DNA from: an uncultured Prevotella sp.
GTDB lineage: Bacteria; Bacteroidota; Bacteroidia; Bacteroidales; Bacteroidaceae
Length of the DNA stretch: 64,000 nucleotides
Assembly (NCBI GenBank): GCA_900551055.1
Contig: URUK01000002.1
Location: 62,001-126,000 of the forward strand
Direction: 5' to 3'
A program made the position numbers and the translations under genes. The notes under the pieces were generated by a model. The model worked only from the letters and a program-made list of their open reading frames with translations. It was not told the DNA's origin and searched no databases. Within the stretch, counting starts at the first letter, position 1. Each line of letters opens with the position of its first letter. Positions 17,718 through 27,031 of the stretch are shown here, in pieces.

Positions 17718-18521
17718 ATGATTAAGACTCTTCACGCATTGCTATCAGTCGTGGCCTTTGCGTCATGCGCAAGCACATACAATATCGAAGGCTCGTCAAA
17801 CGTCCCCACGCTTGACGGAAGGATGCTGTACCTGAAAGCTTACGACGGCACTGACATGAAAGACATCGACTCGTGCGACATCGTACACGGACAGTTCCAC
17901 TTCACCGGCCCGCTTGACTCCACACTGCTTGCCACATTGTTCATGGACGATGAGGGACTTATGCCCGTAGTGCTCGAAAAAGGCGAAATATCAATCAAGA
18001 TTGACAATACACAACAGAAGGTAAGCGGCACACCTCTGAACGAAAAACTGTTCGTATTCATAGAAAAGTACAAACAGCTTGAGAACGAAGTAAACGAACT
18101 CGGCCACCTGCAAAGCCAAGCGATAATGGACGGAAAAGACCTTAACGAGGTGAACATACAGCTGTCCGAGAAAGCCAGCAAAATAGCGGAGCGCGAAGAC
18201 AAGCTGGTAACATCGTTCATAGTCGAGAACTTCGACAACGTGCTGGGGCCCGGAGTGTTCTTCATGATGACAGCAAGCCACCGCTATCCTGAACTGTCTC
18301 CGTGGATAGAAGACATAATGAGCAAGGCCACCGACAAGTTCAAGAACGACCCATACGTGAGCGACTACTACCGCAAGGCACAGCAGAACCAGGCCATAAT
18401 GAACGGAACGGCCATTCCGGGAGACATCAACGCGCAGCCGGCTGACGTGCCCACACCCAACGAACTGGCCGCACCCGGCACTACAGGCAACGACTCGATT
18501 GCCACAACTACGGGCGAATGA
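17718..18521 (+). CDS. Lipoprotein with DUF4369-like domain
   Basis: The signal sequence ends at lipobox FASC (Cys about residue 17). The mature part starts with a beta-rich DUF4369-like domain (GRMLYLKAYDGTDMKDIDSCDI), found at the N-terminus of many Bacteroidetes thioredoxin-like lipoproteins. Here it is followed by a helical, charged region (about 110-170) and a Pro/Thr-rich tail instead of a thioredoxin domain. The CxxC thioredoxin motif is absent. The ATG at 17718 is preferred to 17694, which lies in the promoter. It precedes pyrC by 36 bp. Confidence 0.75.
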   Translation: MIKTLHALLSVVAFASCASTYNIEGSSNVPTLDGRMLYLKAYDGTDMKDIDSCDIVHGQFHFTGPLDSTLLATLFMDDEGLMPVVLEKGEISIKIDNTQQKVSGTPLNEKLFVFIEKYKQLENEVNELGHLQSQAIMDGKDLNEVNIQLSEKASKIAEREDKLVTSFIVENFDNVLGPGVFFMMTASHRYPELSPWIEDIMSKATDKFKNDPYVSDYYRKAQQNQAIMNGTAIPGDINAQPADVPTPNELAAPGTTGNDSIATTTGE

Positions 18522-18557
18522 CACCGTGGCCGCACACCGCAGGCATACACATTTATT

Positions 18558-19889
18558 ATGACAATACTGATAAAAGACGCTACAATAGTAAACGAAGGAA
18601 AAGCGTTCAACGGTTCAATCGTAATCGAAGACGATTGCATATCTGACATATACGAAGGCGAAACACCCCGTGGCACGTTCGACAAAACCGTCGATGCCAC
18701 GGGGTGTTTTGTCCTTCCGGGCGCAATCGACGACCACGTACACTTCCGCGAGCCGGGACTTACGGCCAAGGCCGACATCAAAAGCGAGAGCCGGGCAGCC
18801 GCTTTCGGCGGCGTTACGACATACTTCGACATGCCGAACACTGTTCCGCAGACCACAACGCTCGTCGCCCTCGAGGTAAAACGCGCCATTGCGGCACGCG
18901 ACAGCCACGTAAACTACTCTTTCTTCTTCGGCGCCACCAACACGAACGCCGGTCTTTTCAACCGTCTCGACATACACCGCACACCCGGAATAAAGCTCTT
19001 CATGGGCTCGTCGACAGGCAACATGCTCGTTGACAAGGAAGCCGCGCTCGACCAGATATTCGCCACCGCGCCCGTACCTGTAATGGTTCACTGCGAAGAC
19101 ACTGGGCTAATCAACAGCAACATGGCGAAAGCCAAAGAACTGTACGGCGACGACCCAGCCGTAATCCATCATCCCGAAATACGCAGCGAGGAGGCTTGCT
19201 ACAAATCGACAGAACTTGCCGTAAGGTTTGCCAAGAAGCATAACGCCAGGCTGCACGTGGCACATGTAACAACGGCCCGTGAGCTTTCGCTGTTCGAACC
19301 GTGGACGGACACCATGCCGCAAATCACCGCCGAGGCTGTCATTGCCCACCTGATGTTCTCCGACAAGGACTATACAAGACTCGGAACGCTTATCAAATGC
19401 AACCCCGCCATCAAGACTTCAGCCGACCGAGACGCGCTCCGCAAGGCGCTGACTGACGGCCGGATAGCCGTTGTCGGGACTGACCACGCACCGCATCTGC
19501 TGGCCGACAAGCACGGCGGATGCGCCAAGGCGGCATCGGGAATACCGATGCTTCAGTTCTCACTCGTGGCAATGCTCGAGCTTGTTGACCACGACGTGCT
19601 GCCAATCGAACGCGTTGCAGAGCTTATGTGCCACCGTCCGGCAATGCTGTTCGACATCCGCCGCCGCGGATTTATCCGCAAAGGATACAAAGCCGACTTG
19701 GCTATTGTGAGGCCGGACAGCCCTTGGACGGTGACAAAAGACTGCATACAGAGCAAATGCGGATGGAGCCCGATGGAAGGACATACGTTCAACTGGCGCG
19801 TGGAACACACCTTCTGCAACGGCCGCCACATACTTGACAACGGCCGTTTCGACGACAAATGCCGCGGTGAAGAAGTCATTTTCAGATAA
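18558..19889 (+). CDS. pyrC: Dihydroorotase
   Basis: This enzyme closes carbamoyl-aspartate to dihydroorotate in pyrimidine synthesis. Zinc ligands are in DDHVHFREPG near residue 57, the signature of type I dihydroorotases. VMVHCEDTG, LHVAHVTTARE and GTDHAPH supply the other ligands and the catalytic Asp. The length of 443 residues fits. It follows the lipoprotein closely and precedes the phosphoesterase by 12 bp, so all three are probably one transcript. Confidence 0.93.
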   Translation: MTILIKDATIVNEGKAFNGSIVIEDDCISDIYEGETPRGTFDKTVDATGCFVLPGAIDDHVHFREPGLTAKADIKSESRAAAFGGVTTYFDMPNTVPQTTTLVALEVKRAIAARDSHVNYSFFFGATNTNAGLFNRLDIHRTPGIKLFMGSSTGNMLVDKEAALDQIFATAPVPVMVHCEDTGLINSNMAKAKELYGDDPAVIHHPEIRSEEACYKSTELAVRFAKKHNARLHVAHVTTARELSLFEPWTDTMPQITAEAVIAHLMFSDKDYTRLGTLIKCNPAIKTSADRDALRKALTDGRIAVVGTDHAPHLLADKHGGCAKAASGIPMLQFSLVAMLELVDHDVLPIERVAELMCHRPAMLFDIRRRGFIRKGYKADLAIVRPDSPWTVTKDCIQSKCGWSPMEGHTFNWRVEHTFCNGRHILDNGRFDDKCRGEEVIFR

Positions 19890-19901
19890 TAAAGCACACC
19901 T

Positions 19902-21071
19902 ATGATCGCCAAATTTTTCATCTATCTAATCATATTCATAACCCTTCCGGACCTTTATATGGAACGGCGCATACTGCGAAAGCATACAAGATACCTGTGG
20001 TGGCAGCGCGTGTTATGGTGGATTCCGGGAGCATTCATGTTCTTCTACACCATCTTTCTCGCGACAACACCCAACTTCGCGCCCGACAACCTGCTACTGC
20101 TGCACCTCTACCTGCTGCTGTTCGGAATAATGATAGTGCCAAAGTTCCTGTTCGCCTTTTGCTCGTTTCTCGGCTGGGCGCACTGCAAATACCACCACAC
20201 CCACAACAACTGGGGCAACCTTGTGGGGCTTCTGCTTGGCACGGCTGCCATAATCGCCGTGGCGTATGGAGGCACATGGGGTTTCCGCAAGCTTGAAGTA
20301 AGGCAGGAAACATTTGTTTCCGCCGACCTGCCCAAGGCTTTCGACGGCTACAAAATCGTGCATTTCAGCGACGCCCACATGGGCACTTACGGCAGCAGAT
20401 ACGCCGACTTGCCAGAAAAAGCGGTACGTCTAATCAACGAACAGAATGCCGACATGGTAGTGTTTACGGGCGATTTGCAGAACATGGAACCAAAAGAGCT
20501 TTACCCTTTCATGGAAACATTAGGGCGGATAAAGGCCAAGGACGGGGTGTTCTCCGTCCTCGGGAACCATGACTATTCGATGTACATCAACGCGGAAAGC
20601 GCAACCAAGGTGGCAAACGAGCGCGAACTCATCAGCCTCGAACGGCAACTTGGCTGGGACTTGCTGATGAACGAGCACCGCGTAATACGGCGAGGAGCCG
20701 ACTCGATTGTCGTGGCCGGGATGGAGAACGACGGCGGGCGGCGCTTCCCGAAGAAAGGAGACATAGGCAAGACGCTCGCCGGAGTGCAACCCGGAGCATT
20801 CACGCTGATGCTTGAGCACGACCCTTCGTCGTGGCGGGAGACAATACTTCCCAAGAGCGGAGCACAGCTGACGCTGAGCGGACACACACATGCAGGGCAG
20901 CTAAAGATATTCGGCTGGTCGCCGGCGGCAATCAACTACAAGGAATGGGGCGGCATGTACCATGAAGGGAAGCGTGCCTTGAACGTGTCATACGGCATGG
21001 GCGGCTTCATACCTTTCCGCCTCGGGGCAAGCAACGAGATTGTGGTGATAACATTGAAAAGCGGAAAATAA
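19902..21071 (+). CDS. Membrane-anchored metallophosphoesterase
   Basis: The N-terminal part (about residues 1-130) has four hydrophobic segments. The C-terminal domain is a calcineurin-like phosphoesterase with all signature motifs in order: HFSDAHMGTYG, FTGDLQN, LGNHDYSM, LEHDPSSW and LSGHTHAGQ. This architecture matches the YkuE-like group. Members hydrolyse phosphodiesters or pyrophosphates such as lipid-linked intermediates, but the substrate here is not known. Confidence 0.88.
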   Translation: MIAKFFIYLIIFITLPDLYMERRILRKHTRYLWWQRVLWWIPGAFMFFYTIFLATTPNFAPDNLLLLHLYLLLFGIMIVPKFLFAFCSFLGWAHCKYHHTHNNWGNLVGLLLGTAAIIAVAYGGTWGFRKLEVRQETFVSADLPKAFDGYKIVHFSDAHMGTYGSRYADLPEKAVRLINEQNADMVVFTGDLQNMEPKELYPFMETLGRIKAKDGVFSVLGNHDYSMYINAESATKVANERELISLERQLGWDLLMNEHRVIRRGADSIVVAGMENDGGRRFPKKGDIGKTLAGVQPGAFTLMLEHDPSSWRETILPKSGAQLTLSGHTHAGQLKIFGWSPAAINYKEWGGMYHEGKRALNVSYGMGGFIPFRLGASNEIVVITLKSGK

Positions 21072-21136
21072 GCAAGCACACCCCACCCCTGCCATCCCGA
21101 TGGGAGTGAGTTTGGAATGTATTGCCATATAAAAAC

Positions 21137-21180
21137 AAAAGCAGGAACTGACGTTTTTCAATCAGTTCCTGCTTTTATTA
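21137..21180. terminator. Bidirectional terminator
   Basis: Perfect 15-bp arms (21137-21151 and 21162-21176) enclose a 10-nt loop, with A-rich and T-rich flanks. It lies between convergent genes and serves both. Confidence 0.9.
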
Positions 21181-21231
21181 TATATTAAGAAGGTAGTAAA
21201 TCCTCTCTCTCCGGGAGCAGTTGAACATTTG

Positions 21232-21972
21232 TCAATCCACCTTATATTTTTCATCAAGCGCGCTTTCAATGGCCTTGCGGCTTTCTTCCATCAGGCGGCT
21301 GACGTTCTCCGCGCCCCTTGACTGCGGATAAACGGGCTTGTGGATGGTAAGGGTGAGCCTGCGGCGGTGAACCCAGTACCACTTGCTTGTGCGCGGCATG
21401 ACGTCGAACGAGCCGTTGATTGTAAGCGGCACTACGGGCAGCTGCAGTTCGTCGGCCAGCATGAAAGCCCCTCGCTTGAAAGCTCCGATGCGTCCGTTGT
21501 ACGTTCGCGAGCCTTCGGGAAACACCACAACGCTCATGCCTTCCTTCAAAGTATGGCGCGCCTTGTCGTAAGACGCCTGTATCTTCTTCGGCGCATGGCG
21601 GTCTACGAATATCTGGTGAGACTTCTCGCAGGCATATCCTACGAACGGGATTTTGCGCAGCTGCTGCTTCATCATCCACTTGAAGTTGCGGTGAAGGTGG
21701 CCGAACACGAGGAAAATGTCGAACGCTCCCTGATGGTTGCTCACGAACACGTATGACTCTCCGTGCTTAAGGTTCTCCCTGCCCGTGACTTTCACTGGCA
21801 GGAACAGCACCATAAGCACTAACTTCGACCATATCACAGGCGGATAATAGCCCCAGAAGTGGCCGTTGCCGATGATGCACCCCACGCTCGTTGTCAGCGC
21901 GGTGAGCAGCGTCAGCACAATGATTATCGGCAGGGCGATGACAATTTGATAAATGCGGTATAAGTAATTCAT
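21232..21972 (-). CDS. plsC: 1-acyl-sn-glycerol-3-phosphate acyltransferase
   Basis: This inner-membrane enzyme adds the second acyl chain to form phosphatidic acid. An N-terminal hydrophobic stretch (residues 8-30) is followed by the HX4D motif in SNHQGAFDIF, then FVDRHAPKK, and FPEGSRTYNGRIGAFKRGA, the glycerol-phosphate binding motif. The length of 246 residues is normal. The downstream gene is a GT2 glycosyltransferase in the opposite order of transcription (GT2 first), separated by a G-rich class B palindrome. Confidence 0.9.
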   Translation of the reverse strand: MNYLYRIYQIVIALPIIIVLTLLTALTTSVGCIIGNGHFWGYYPPVIWSKLVLMVLFLPVKVTGRENLKHGESYVFVSNHQGAFDIFLVFGHLHRNFKWMMKQQLRKIPFVGYACEKSHQIFVDRHAPKKIQASYDKARHTLKEGMSVVVFPEGSRTYNGRIGAFKRGAFMLADELQLPVVPLTINGSFDVMPRTSKWYWVHRRRLTLTIHKPVYPQSRGAENVSRLMEESRKAIESALDEKYKVD

Positions 21973-21984
21973 AATTCAAATGAC

Positions 21985-22117
21985 ACCCACCCCACCCTCC
22001 CGACGGGAGGGAGCTTGACTTCCGGACGTGGATGTTAAGCAATATTATTGTTGTCAACTTATCTATATGCAGCCAAAGCATATCCAGCTCCCTCCCCTCG
22101 GGAGGGCTGGGGTGGGT
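21985..22117. repeat. Class B palindrome, G/C-rich type (CCCACCCCxxCCCTCCCG)
   Basis: Outer arms 21985-22015 and 22086-22117 are inverted copies. Each also folds on itself through CTCCCGACGGGAG or CCCTCGGGAGGG. The right arm stops just before the GT2 stop codon. Related copies lie near 21077-21115 (decayed), 32826-32905 and inside mfd at 24665-24760. Confidence 0.85.
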
Positions 22118-22118
22118 A

Positions 22119-22862
22119 TTAAATCTTCGGATACTTCCTCGTCCACCCGTCCCAGCGCAGCCGCATGACGCCGAAGAACGCCTCGCCGAATATGCCTCCG
22201 CTCATCTTCGACACGCCCTCGCGGCGGTTTACGAACACCACGGGCACTTCTTTTATCTTGAAGCCGATTTTATATGCGGTGTATTTCATCTCTATCTGGA
22301 AGGCGTAACCCTTGAAACGTATCTTGTCAAGCTCGATTGTCTCGAGCACGCGGCGGCGGTAACACTTGAACCCGGCAGTAGTGTCGTGCACCTTGAAACC
22401 AGTCACCAGGCGGACGTACTGCGACGCGAAATAACTCATCAGCACGCGGCCGATAGGCCAGTTCACCACGTTCACGCCGCTGACGTAGCGCGAACCGATG
22501 GCAAGGTCATACCCTTCGTCATGGCAGGCGGCGTAAAGCCGCGGCAGGTCGTTGGGGTCGTGGCTGAAGTCGGCGTCCATCTCGAAGATGTAGTCGTATC
22601 CGTTGGCCAGCGCCCACTTGAAACCGGCAATGTAAGCCGTGCCCAACCCCTGCTTACCCTGACGCTCGATGATGTGCAGACGGCCGCCAAACTCGCCGCC
22701 GATGAGGCGGTGTACGATGGCGGCGGTGCCGTCGGGCGAGCCGTCGTCAATCACAAGGATGTGGAAACACTTTTCCAACGAGAACACCGCACGTATGATT
22801 TTCTCGATATTTTCCTTCTCGTTGTAAGTCGGTATGATTACAATGCTGTCGCTTCCGTTCAT
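22119..22862 (-). CDS. Polyprenol monophosphomannose synthase-like GT2 glycosyltransferase
   Basis: This cytoplasmic-face family 2 transferase would move a sugar from GDP-mannose or UDP-glucose to a polyprenyl phosphate. It has IIPTYNEKENIEKI at the N-terminus, VIDDGSPDGTA and EMDADFSHDPNDL (the DxD metal site). IGSRYVSGVNVVNWP and TAGFKCYRR close the domain. At 247 residues it lacks the C-terminal membrane domain of larger family members. It resembles DPM1-like proteins that feed protein or lipid glycosylation. Confidence 0.88.
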   Translation of the reverse strand: MNGSDSIVIIPTYNEKENIEKIIRAVFSLEKCFHILVIDDGSPDGTAAIVHRLIGGEFGGRLHIIERQGKQGLGTAYIAGFKWALANGYDYIFEMDADFSHDPNDLPRLYAACHDEGYDLAIGSRYVSGVNVVNWPIGRVLMSYFASQYVRLVTGFKVHDTTAGFKCYRRRVLETIELDKIRFKGYAFQIEMKYTAYKIGFKIKEVPVVFVNRREGVSKMSGGIFGEAFFGVMRLRWDGWTRKYPKI

Positions 22863-22993
22863 TTCTCAACGTATATACAGGGCATGATTACCCACTGCAA
22901 AAATAGTGTTTTTATGCGAAACACAGGCAACTTTCACTCATATTTTTCTCCTTCTGCGGCAATGTTGGCCGTCACTTGCAGTGAGCACGGCAG

Positions 22994-23120
22994 CAGGCGG
23001 CTTTGCAATATGCCACCTTTTACCTTCCAAAAGGCCACCAATTGCACGCTAAAAGGCCACCTTTTGCAAGCTAAAAGACGGCCTTTTACAACCCCACTGA
23101 TTATCAGCGACTTACAAAGG
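22994..23120 (+). repeat. Class A 22-bp mosaic repeat, copy 4
   Basis: It has a head GGCTTTGCAATATGCC, four units with cores CCACCTTTTACC, AAAGGCCACCAATTG, AAAGGCCACCTTT and AAAGACGGCCTTT, and a perfect tail CACTGATTATCAGCGACTT. It is one of the best preserved copies. Confidence 0.9.
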
Positions 23121-23179
23121 CATGGCAAAGTGCATTTAAAGCGGAATTGAATGACGCTTCGGCACACCGTCGAAACCGA

Positions 23180-23413
23180 CAAAAGTCGTTGAGAAGTTAA
23201 AGGAGTTAAAGAAGTTATTGGAGTTAAAGACAAATGTTGTACCGCAAACACATGACAAGACATTCGGCTTTAACTCCTAACGGAGCGAAGCGAAGTGAGA
23301 GTTCCTTTGAGCGAAGCGAAAAAACTTCTTTAACTCCTTTAACTCCCGTGAATAGAAGCAAAGCGGATATTCACAAAATTGTTTTGCATTGCACTCGATT
23401 TGCATTACCTTTG
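23180..23413 (+). repeat. Family C element with promoter, upstream of mfd
   Basis: GTTAAAGGAGTTAAAGAAG words (23195-23230) face TTTAACTCC words. The core GGCTTTAACTCCTAACGG begins at 23266, and GAGCGAAGCGAA follows twice. The element ends with the same promoter block as 16790-16830 (TTTTGCATTGCxCTCGxTTT). Confidence 0.85.
23383..23413 (+). promoter_or_regulatory. mfd promoter within the family C element
   Basis: TTTG (23383-23386), 19 bp, TACCTTTG (23406-23413). The ATG at 23427 is only about 13 bp further on, so the leader is only a few bases long. Confidence 0.8.
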
Positions 23414-23426
23414 CACTTAATTAGAA

Positions 23427-26400
23427 ATGGAAATACAAGGAGTATTGGATTTGTACGCCAAGTCGCCGCAGTCGGCGGCGTTGGCGAAAATGCTTTGTGA
23501 CAAGTCGGCACGTACCGGCTACATCGATGGCGCGCTGGCATCGGCCGTTCCCGTGCTGTTCGCATCGGTGGCGGGCAGCGTCGGGCGTCCGTGCCTGTTC
23601 GTGTTGAACGACGCAGAGGAGGCAGGCTATTTCTACCACGACCTTACGCAGATGCTTGGCAACGCCAACGTGCTGTTCTTTCCCTCGTCGTTCCGCCGAC
23701 AGGTGAAGTACGGCCAGCGCGACGCTGCCAGCGAGATACTGCGCACCGAGGTGCTGGGAAGGCTGCTGGGAGAAAGTGAAGAACGAAAAGTGAAGAGTGA
23801 AGAATTTATTACAAAAGGCGCTAACAATACGTCAGGTCAAGAGAATTCTTCACTCTTCACTCTTCCCTCTTCACTCCTCTATATCGTCACCTGCCCCGAA
23901 GCGTTGGCCGAACTCGTGGTATCGCGCCGCAAATTGGACGAGCGCACCGTGATACTCGATGCCGGCGGCACGCACGACATAATGCAGTTGGCAAAACAGC
24001 TGCGCCAACTCGGCTTCAACGAGGTCGACTACGTTTACGAGCCGGGGCAGTTCGCCGTGCGCGGCAGCATAATAGACGTGTTCTCGTTCAGCAGCGAATA
24101 CCCGTTCCGCATCGACTTCTTCGGCGACGAAATAGACTCAATCCGCACCTTTGAGGTGCAGAGCCAGCTCTCTCGCGACAAGCGGCAACGCATCGAGATT
24201 GTGCCCGAAGTGGCTACGCTTGTCGACGAGAAAGTGCCCTTCCTGCACTTCCTGCCTGCCGACACAGTGCTCGTGATGAAGGACTTTGTGTTCTGCCGCG
24301 AGAAAATCGACCAGATATACCGCGACGGTTTCTCGTCGCAAGCAGTAAAAGACCGCCTCGAAGGGCTTACCGAAATGGAACAGCAGGCGGCCATGAAAGA
24401 GCTACGGGCCGACAACGCGCTGACAACGGGCGCACAATTTGCCGACGACGCGCTGAAATTCCGCCGCATAGAGTTCGGCCAAAAACCAACCGGCACGCCC
24501 GACGCGGTGCTGCATATCAATGCAAGTCCACAGCCGCTGTTCCACAAGAACTTCGACCTGCTTGCCCGTGCGCTCGAAGACTACATCCTGAAAGGCTACA
24601 AGATATACATCCTTGCAGACAGTACCAAGCAGCACGAAAGGCTCAAGGAGATATTCGGAAACAAGGAAAGCCCCCTCAACTCTTCCCACGGGAAAGCGCA
24701 AAACACATTTGGCATAGCTTTCCAAAGCTCCCCCACCGGGGGAGTTGAGGGGGGCTTTCCCTTCATTCCCGTGTCGAAAACCATCCACGAGGGCTTTGCC
24801 GACAACGTGATGAAAGCCTGCTTCTTCACCGACCATCAGATATTCGACCGCTTCCACAAGTACTCCCTGCGTTCGGACACTGCCCGTTCGGGCAAGATGG
24901 CGCTTACTATGAAGGAGCTTCAGGAGATGGAACCGGGCGACTACATCGTACATGTAGACTTCGGCATAGGGCGTTTCGCCGGACTGGTGCGCGTCCCTTC
25001 GGGTGACAGTTACCAGGAGGTAATCCGCATCATCTACCAGAACAACGACAAGGTGGACGTGAGCATCCACTCGCTTTACAAAATATCGAAGTACAAACGG
25101 CGCGACAGCGAGACGCCGCCGCGCCTCAGCACACTCGGCACCGGCGCATGGGAACGCTTGAAAGAGCGCACGAAGAAGAAGATAAAAGACATCGCCCGCG
25201 ACCTTATCAAGCTCTATGCGGCGCGTCGGAAGGAACGCGGCTTCGCCTTCTCGGCCGACAACTTCATGCAACATGAACTCGAAGCGAGCTTCATGTACGA
25301 AGATACTCCCGACCAGCTCAAGGCCACCAACGACGTGAAAGCCGACATGGAAAGCCCCCGTCCGATGGACAGGCTGGTGTGCGGAGACGTTGGTTTCGGC
25401 AAGACCGAAGTGGCGGTGCGCGCCGCTTTCAAGGCTGCGTGCGACTCAAAGCAGGTTGCCGTGCTCGTGCCTACAACCGTACTGGCCTACCAGCACTACC
25501 AGACGTTCTCAAAAAGGCTCAAGAACTTTCCGGTAAGAGTCGACTACCTGTCGCGCGCCCGCAGTCCGAAGAAGACGAAAGAGGTACTCGCCGACCTGGC
25601 GGAAGGCAAAATAGACATCATCGTAGGCACTCACAAACTCATCGGGAAGAGTGTAAAGTTCAAGGATTTGGGGCTTCTTATCATCGACGAAGAGCAGAAG
25701 TTCGGCGTCGCAACGAAAGAGAAGCTGCGCAAGATGAAGGTCAACGTTGACACGCTTACAATGTCGGCGACCCCCATTCCGCGGACACTCCAGTTCTCGT
25801 TGATGGGCGCAAGGGACATGAGTATTATCCAGACGCCGCCGCCTAACCGCTACCCCATCAGCACCGAGGTGCATACGTTCGACAAAGAGGTAATCGCCGA
25901 CGCGATAAACTTTGAGATGAGCCGCAACGGTCAGGTGTTTTTCGTCAACGACAGGATAAGCAACCTGCCCGAGATTGCCGGCCTGATAAAGAAGTATGTG
26001 CCTGATGCGAGGGTGGCGATTGGTCACGGACAGATGAAGCCGGAGGAGCTTGAGAAGATAATGATGGGCTTCATCAACTACGACTACGACGTGCTTCTGT
26101 CAACCACTATCGTTGAAAACGGCATTGACATAGGCAACGCCAACACCATAATAATAAACGACGCGCACCGCTTCGGACTGTCTGACCTGCACCAGATGCG
26201 CGGCCGAGTGGGTCGCGGCAACCGCAAGGCGTTCTGCTACCTGCTTGCTCCGCCCATGTCGGCGCTCACCCAAGAGGCGCGCAGAAGGCTCGAAGCACTT
26301 GAGACTTTCTCCGAACTTGGCAGCGGATTCAACCTCTCCATGCAGGACCTTGACATCCGCGGAGCGGGCAACTTGCTCGGAGCGGAACAGAGCGGGTTCA

Positions 26401-26999
26401 TGGAAGACCTCGGCTACGAGACCTACCAGAAAATCCTTAACCAGGCTGTGACGGAGCTGAAGAACGACGAGTTCAGCGAGATGTACGAAGAAGAGATGGC
26501 CGGAGGACAGGAAATCGCCGGCGACGAGTTCGTGGAAGACTGCGCCATAGAGAGCGACTTGGAGATGTACCTGCCCGACCTGTACGTGCCGAGCAGCAGC
26601 GAACGCATGCTGCTTTACCGCGAACTGGACAACATAAAGGACGACGCCGGACTGCAGGAATACCGCTCACGGCTTGAAGACAGGTTCGGCCCGGTGCCCC
26701 ACGAGGGACTGGAGCTTATGCAGGTTGTTCCACTGCGCCGGTTGGGACGCAGCCTCGGATGCGAGAAAATAATGCTGCGGCAGGGGCAGATGCGCATGCA
26801 ATTCGTATCAAACCCAATGAGCGCGTACTACAAGAGCAAGGCTTTCGACAATGTGTTGAACTTCATCGGGCACAATCCTCGCCGCTGCAACCTGAAGGAA
26901 ATAGCAGGAAAGAGGATGATGACTGTAAGCAACGTTCCCTCGGTTGAGGAAGCGGTAAACGTGCTAAGGAGAATGACCGCACAGCCGGAAGACGTATAA
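23427..26999 (+). CDS. mfd: Transcription-repair coupling factor with two repeat-derived insertions
   Basis: Mfd releases stalled RNA polymerase at DNA lesions and recruits UvrA. The N-terminal UvrB-like module is followed by the CarD-like polymerase-interaction domain (GDYIVHVDFGIGRFAG, about residue 506). Next comes the SF2 translocase with Walker A CGDVGFGKTEVAV near 650, DEEQ in IIDEEQKFGV, TMSATPIPRTLQF and VENGIDIGNANT, then QMRGRVGRGNRKA. The TRCF C-terminal domain closes the protein. At 1190 residues it is longer than I expect for relatives. Two stretches near residues 116-150 and 413-445 are encoded by palindromic repeats that keep the frame (separate entries). Function is probably retained because all motifs are intact. 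Confidence 0.95.
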   Translation: MEIQGVLDLYAKSPQSAALAKMLCDKSARTGYIDGALASAVPVLFASVAGSVGRPCLFVLNDAEEAGYFYHDLTQMLGNANVLFFPSSFRRQVKYGQRDAASEILRTEVLGRLLGESEERKVKSEEFITKGANNTSGQENSSLFTLPSSLLYIVTCPEALAELVVSRRKLDERTVILDAGGTHDIMQLAKQLRQLGFNEVDYVYEPGQFAVRGSIIDVFSFSSEYPFRIDFFGDEIDSIRTFEVQSQLSRDKRQRIEIVPEVATLVDEKVPFLHFLPADTVLVMKDFVFCREKIDQIYRDGFSSQAVKDRLEGLTEMEQQAAMKELRADNALTTGAQFADDALKFRRIEFGQKPTGTPDAVLHINASPQPLFHKNFDLLARALEDYILKGYKIYILADSTKQHERLKEIFGNKESPLNSSHGKAQNTFGIAFQSSPTGGVEGGFPFIPVSKTIHEGFADNVMKACFFTDHQIFDRFHKYSLRSDTARSGKMALTMKELQEMEPGDYIVHVDFGIGRFAGLVRVPSGDSYQEVIRIIYQNNDKVDVSIHSLYKISKYKRRDSETPPRLSTLGTGAWERLKERTKKKIKDIARDLIKLYAARRKERGFAFSADNFMQHELEASFMYEDTPDQLKATNDVKADMESPRPMDRLVCGDVGFGKTEVAVRAAFKAACDSKQVAVLVPTTVLAYQHYQTFSKRLKNFPVRVDYLSRARSPKKTKEVLADLAEGKIDIIVGTHKLIGKSVKFKDLGLLIIDEEQKFGVATKEKLRKMKVNVDTLTMSATPIPRTLQFSLMGARDMSIIQTPPPNRYPISTEVHTFDKEVIADAINFEMSRNGQVFFVNDRISNLPEIAGLIKKYVPDARVAIGHGQMKPEELEKIMMGFINYDYDVLLSTTIVENGIDIGNANTIIINDAHRFGLSDLHQMRGRVGRGNRKAFCYLLAPPMSALTQEARRRLEALETFSELGSGFNLSMQDLDIRGAGNLLGAEQSGFMEDLGYETYQKILNQAVTELKNDEFSEMYEEEMAGGQEIAGDEFVEDCAIESDLEMYLPDLYVPSSSERMLLYRELDNIKDDAGLQEYRSRLEDRFGPVPHEGLELMQVVPLRRLGRSLGCEKIMLRQGQMRMQFVSNPMSAYYKSKAFDNVLNFIGHNPRRCNLKEIAGKRMMTVSNVPSVEEAVNVLRRMTAQPEDV
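23772..23876. repeat. Class B palindrome inserted in frame in mfd, site 1
   Basis: Left arm (23774-23807) words GTGAAGAACGAAAAGTGAAG mirror right arm (23844-23875) words CTTCACTCTTCACTCTTCCC. It encodes about 35 residues (EERKVKSEEF...SSLFTLPSS) between RLLGE and YIVTCPEALAEL, where the family normally runs on directly. The words match the intergenic element at 8964-9052. Confidence 0.85.
24665..24760. repeat. Class B palindrome inserted in frame in mfd, site 2
   Basis: Arms 24665-24682 and 24742-24760 match except for one extra G. An inner pair GGAAAGC/GCTTTCC and CCCCCACCGGGGG lie between. The insert encodes about 32 residues (KESPLNSSHGKAQ...GGVEGGFPF). It belongs with the G/C-rich intergenic palindromes at 21985 and 32826. 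Confidence 0.85.
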
Positions 27000-27031
27000 A
27001 AGCGTGTTTTTTCAAAAAAGAAGGCATTAAA

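Noticed and set aside
22032..23150. Long plus-strand frame across the GT2 gene
   Set aside because: It begins in a palindrome and runs antisense to a clear GT2 enzyme and then through a class A repeat.
24402..25274. Minus-strand frame inside mfd
   Set aside because: Antisense to intact Mfd motifs, including the part with a palindrome.
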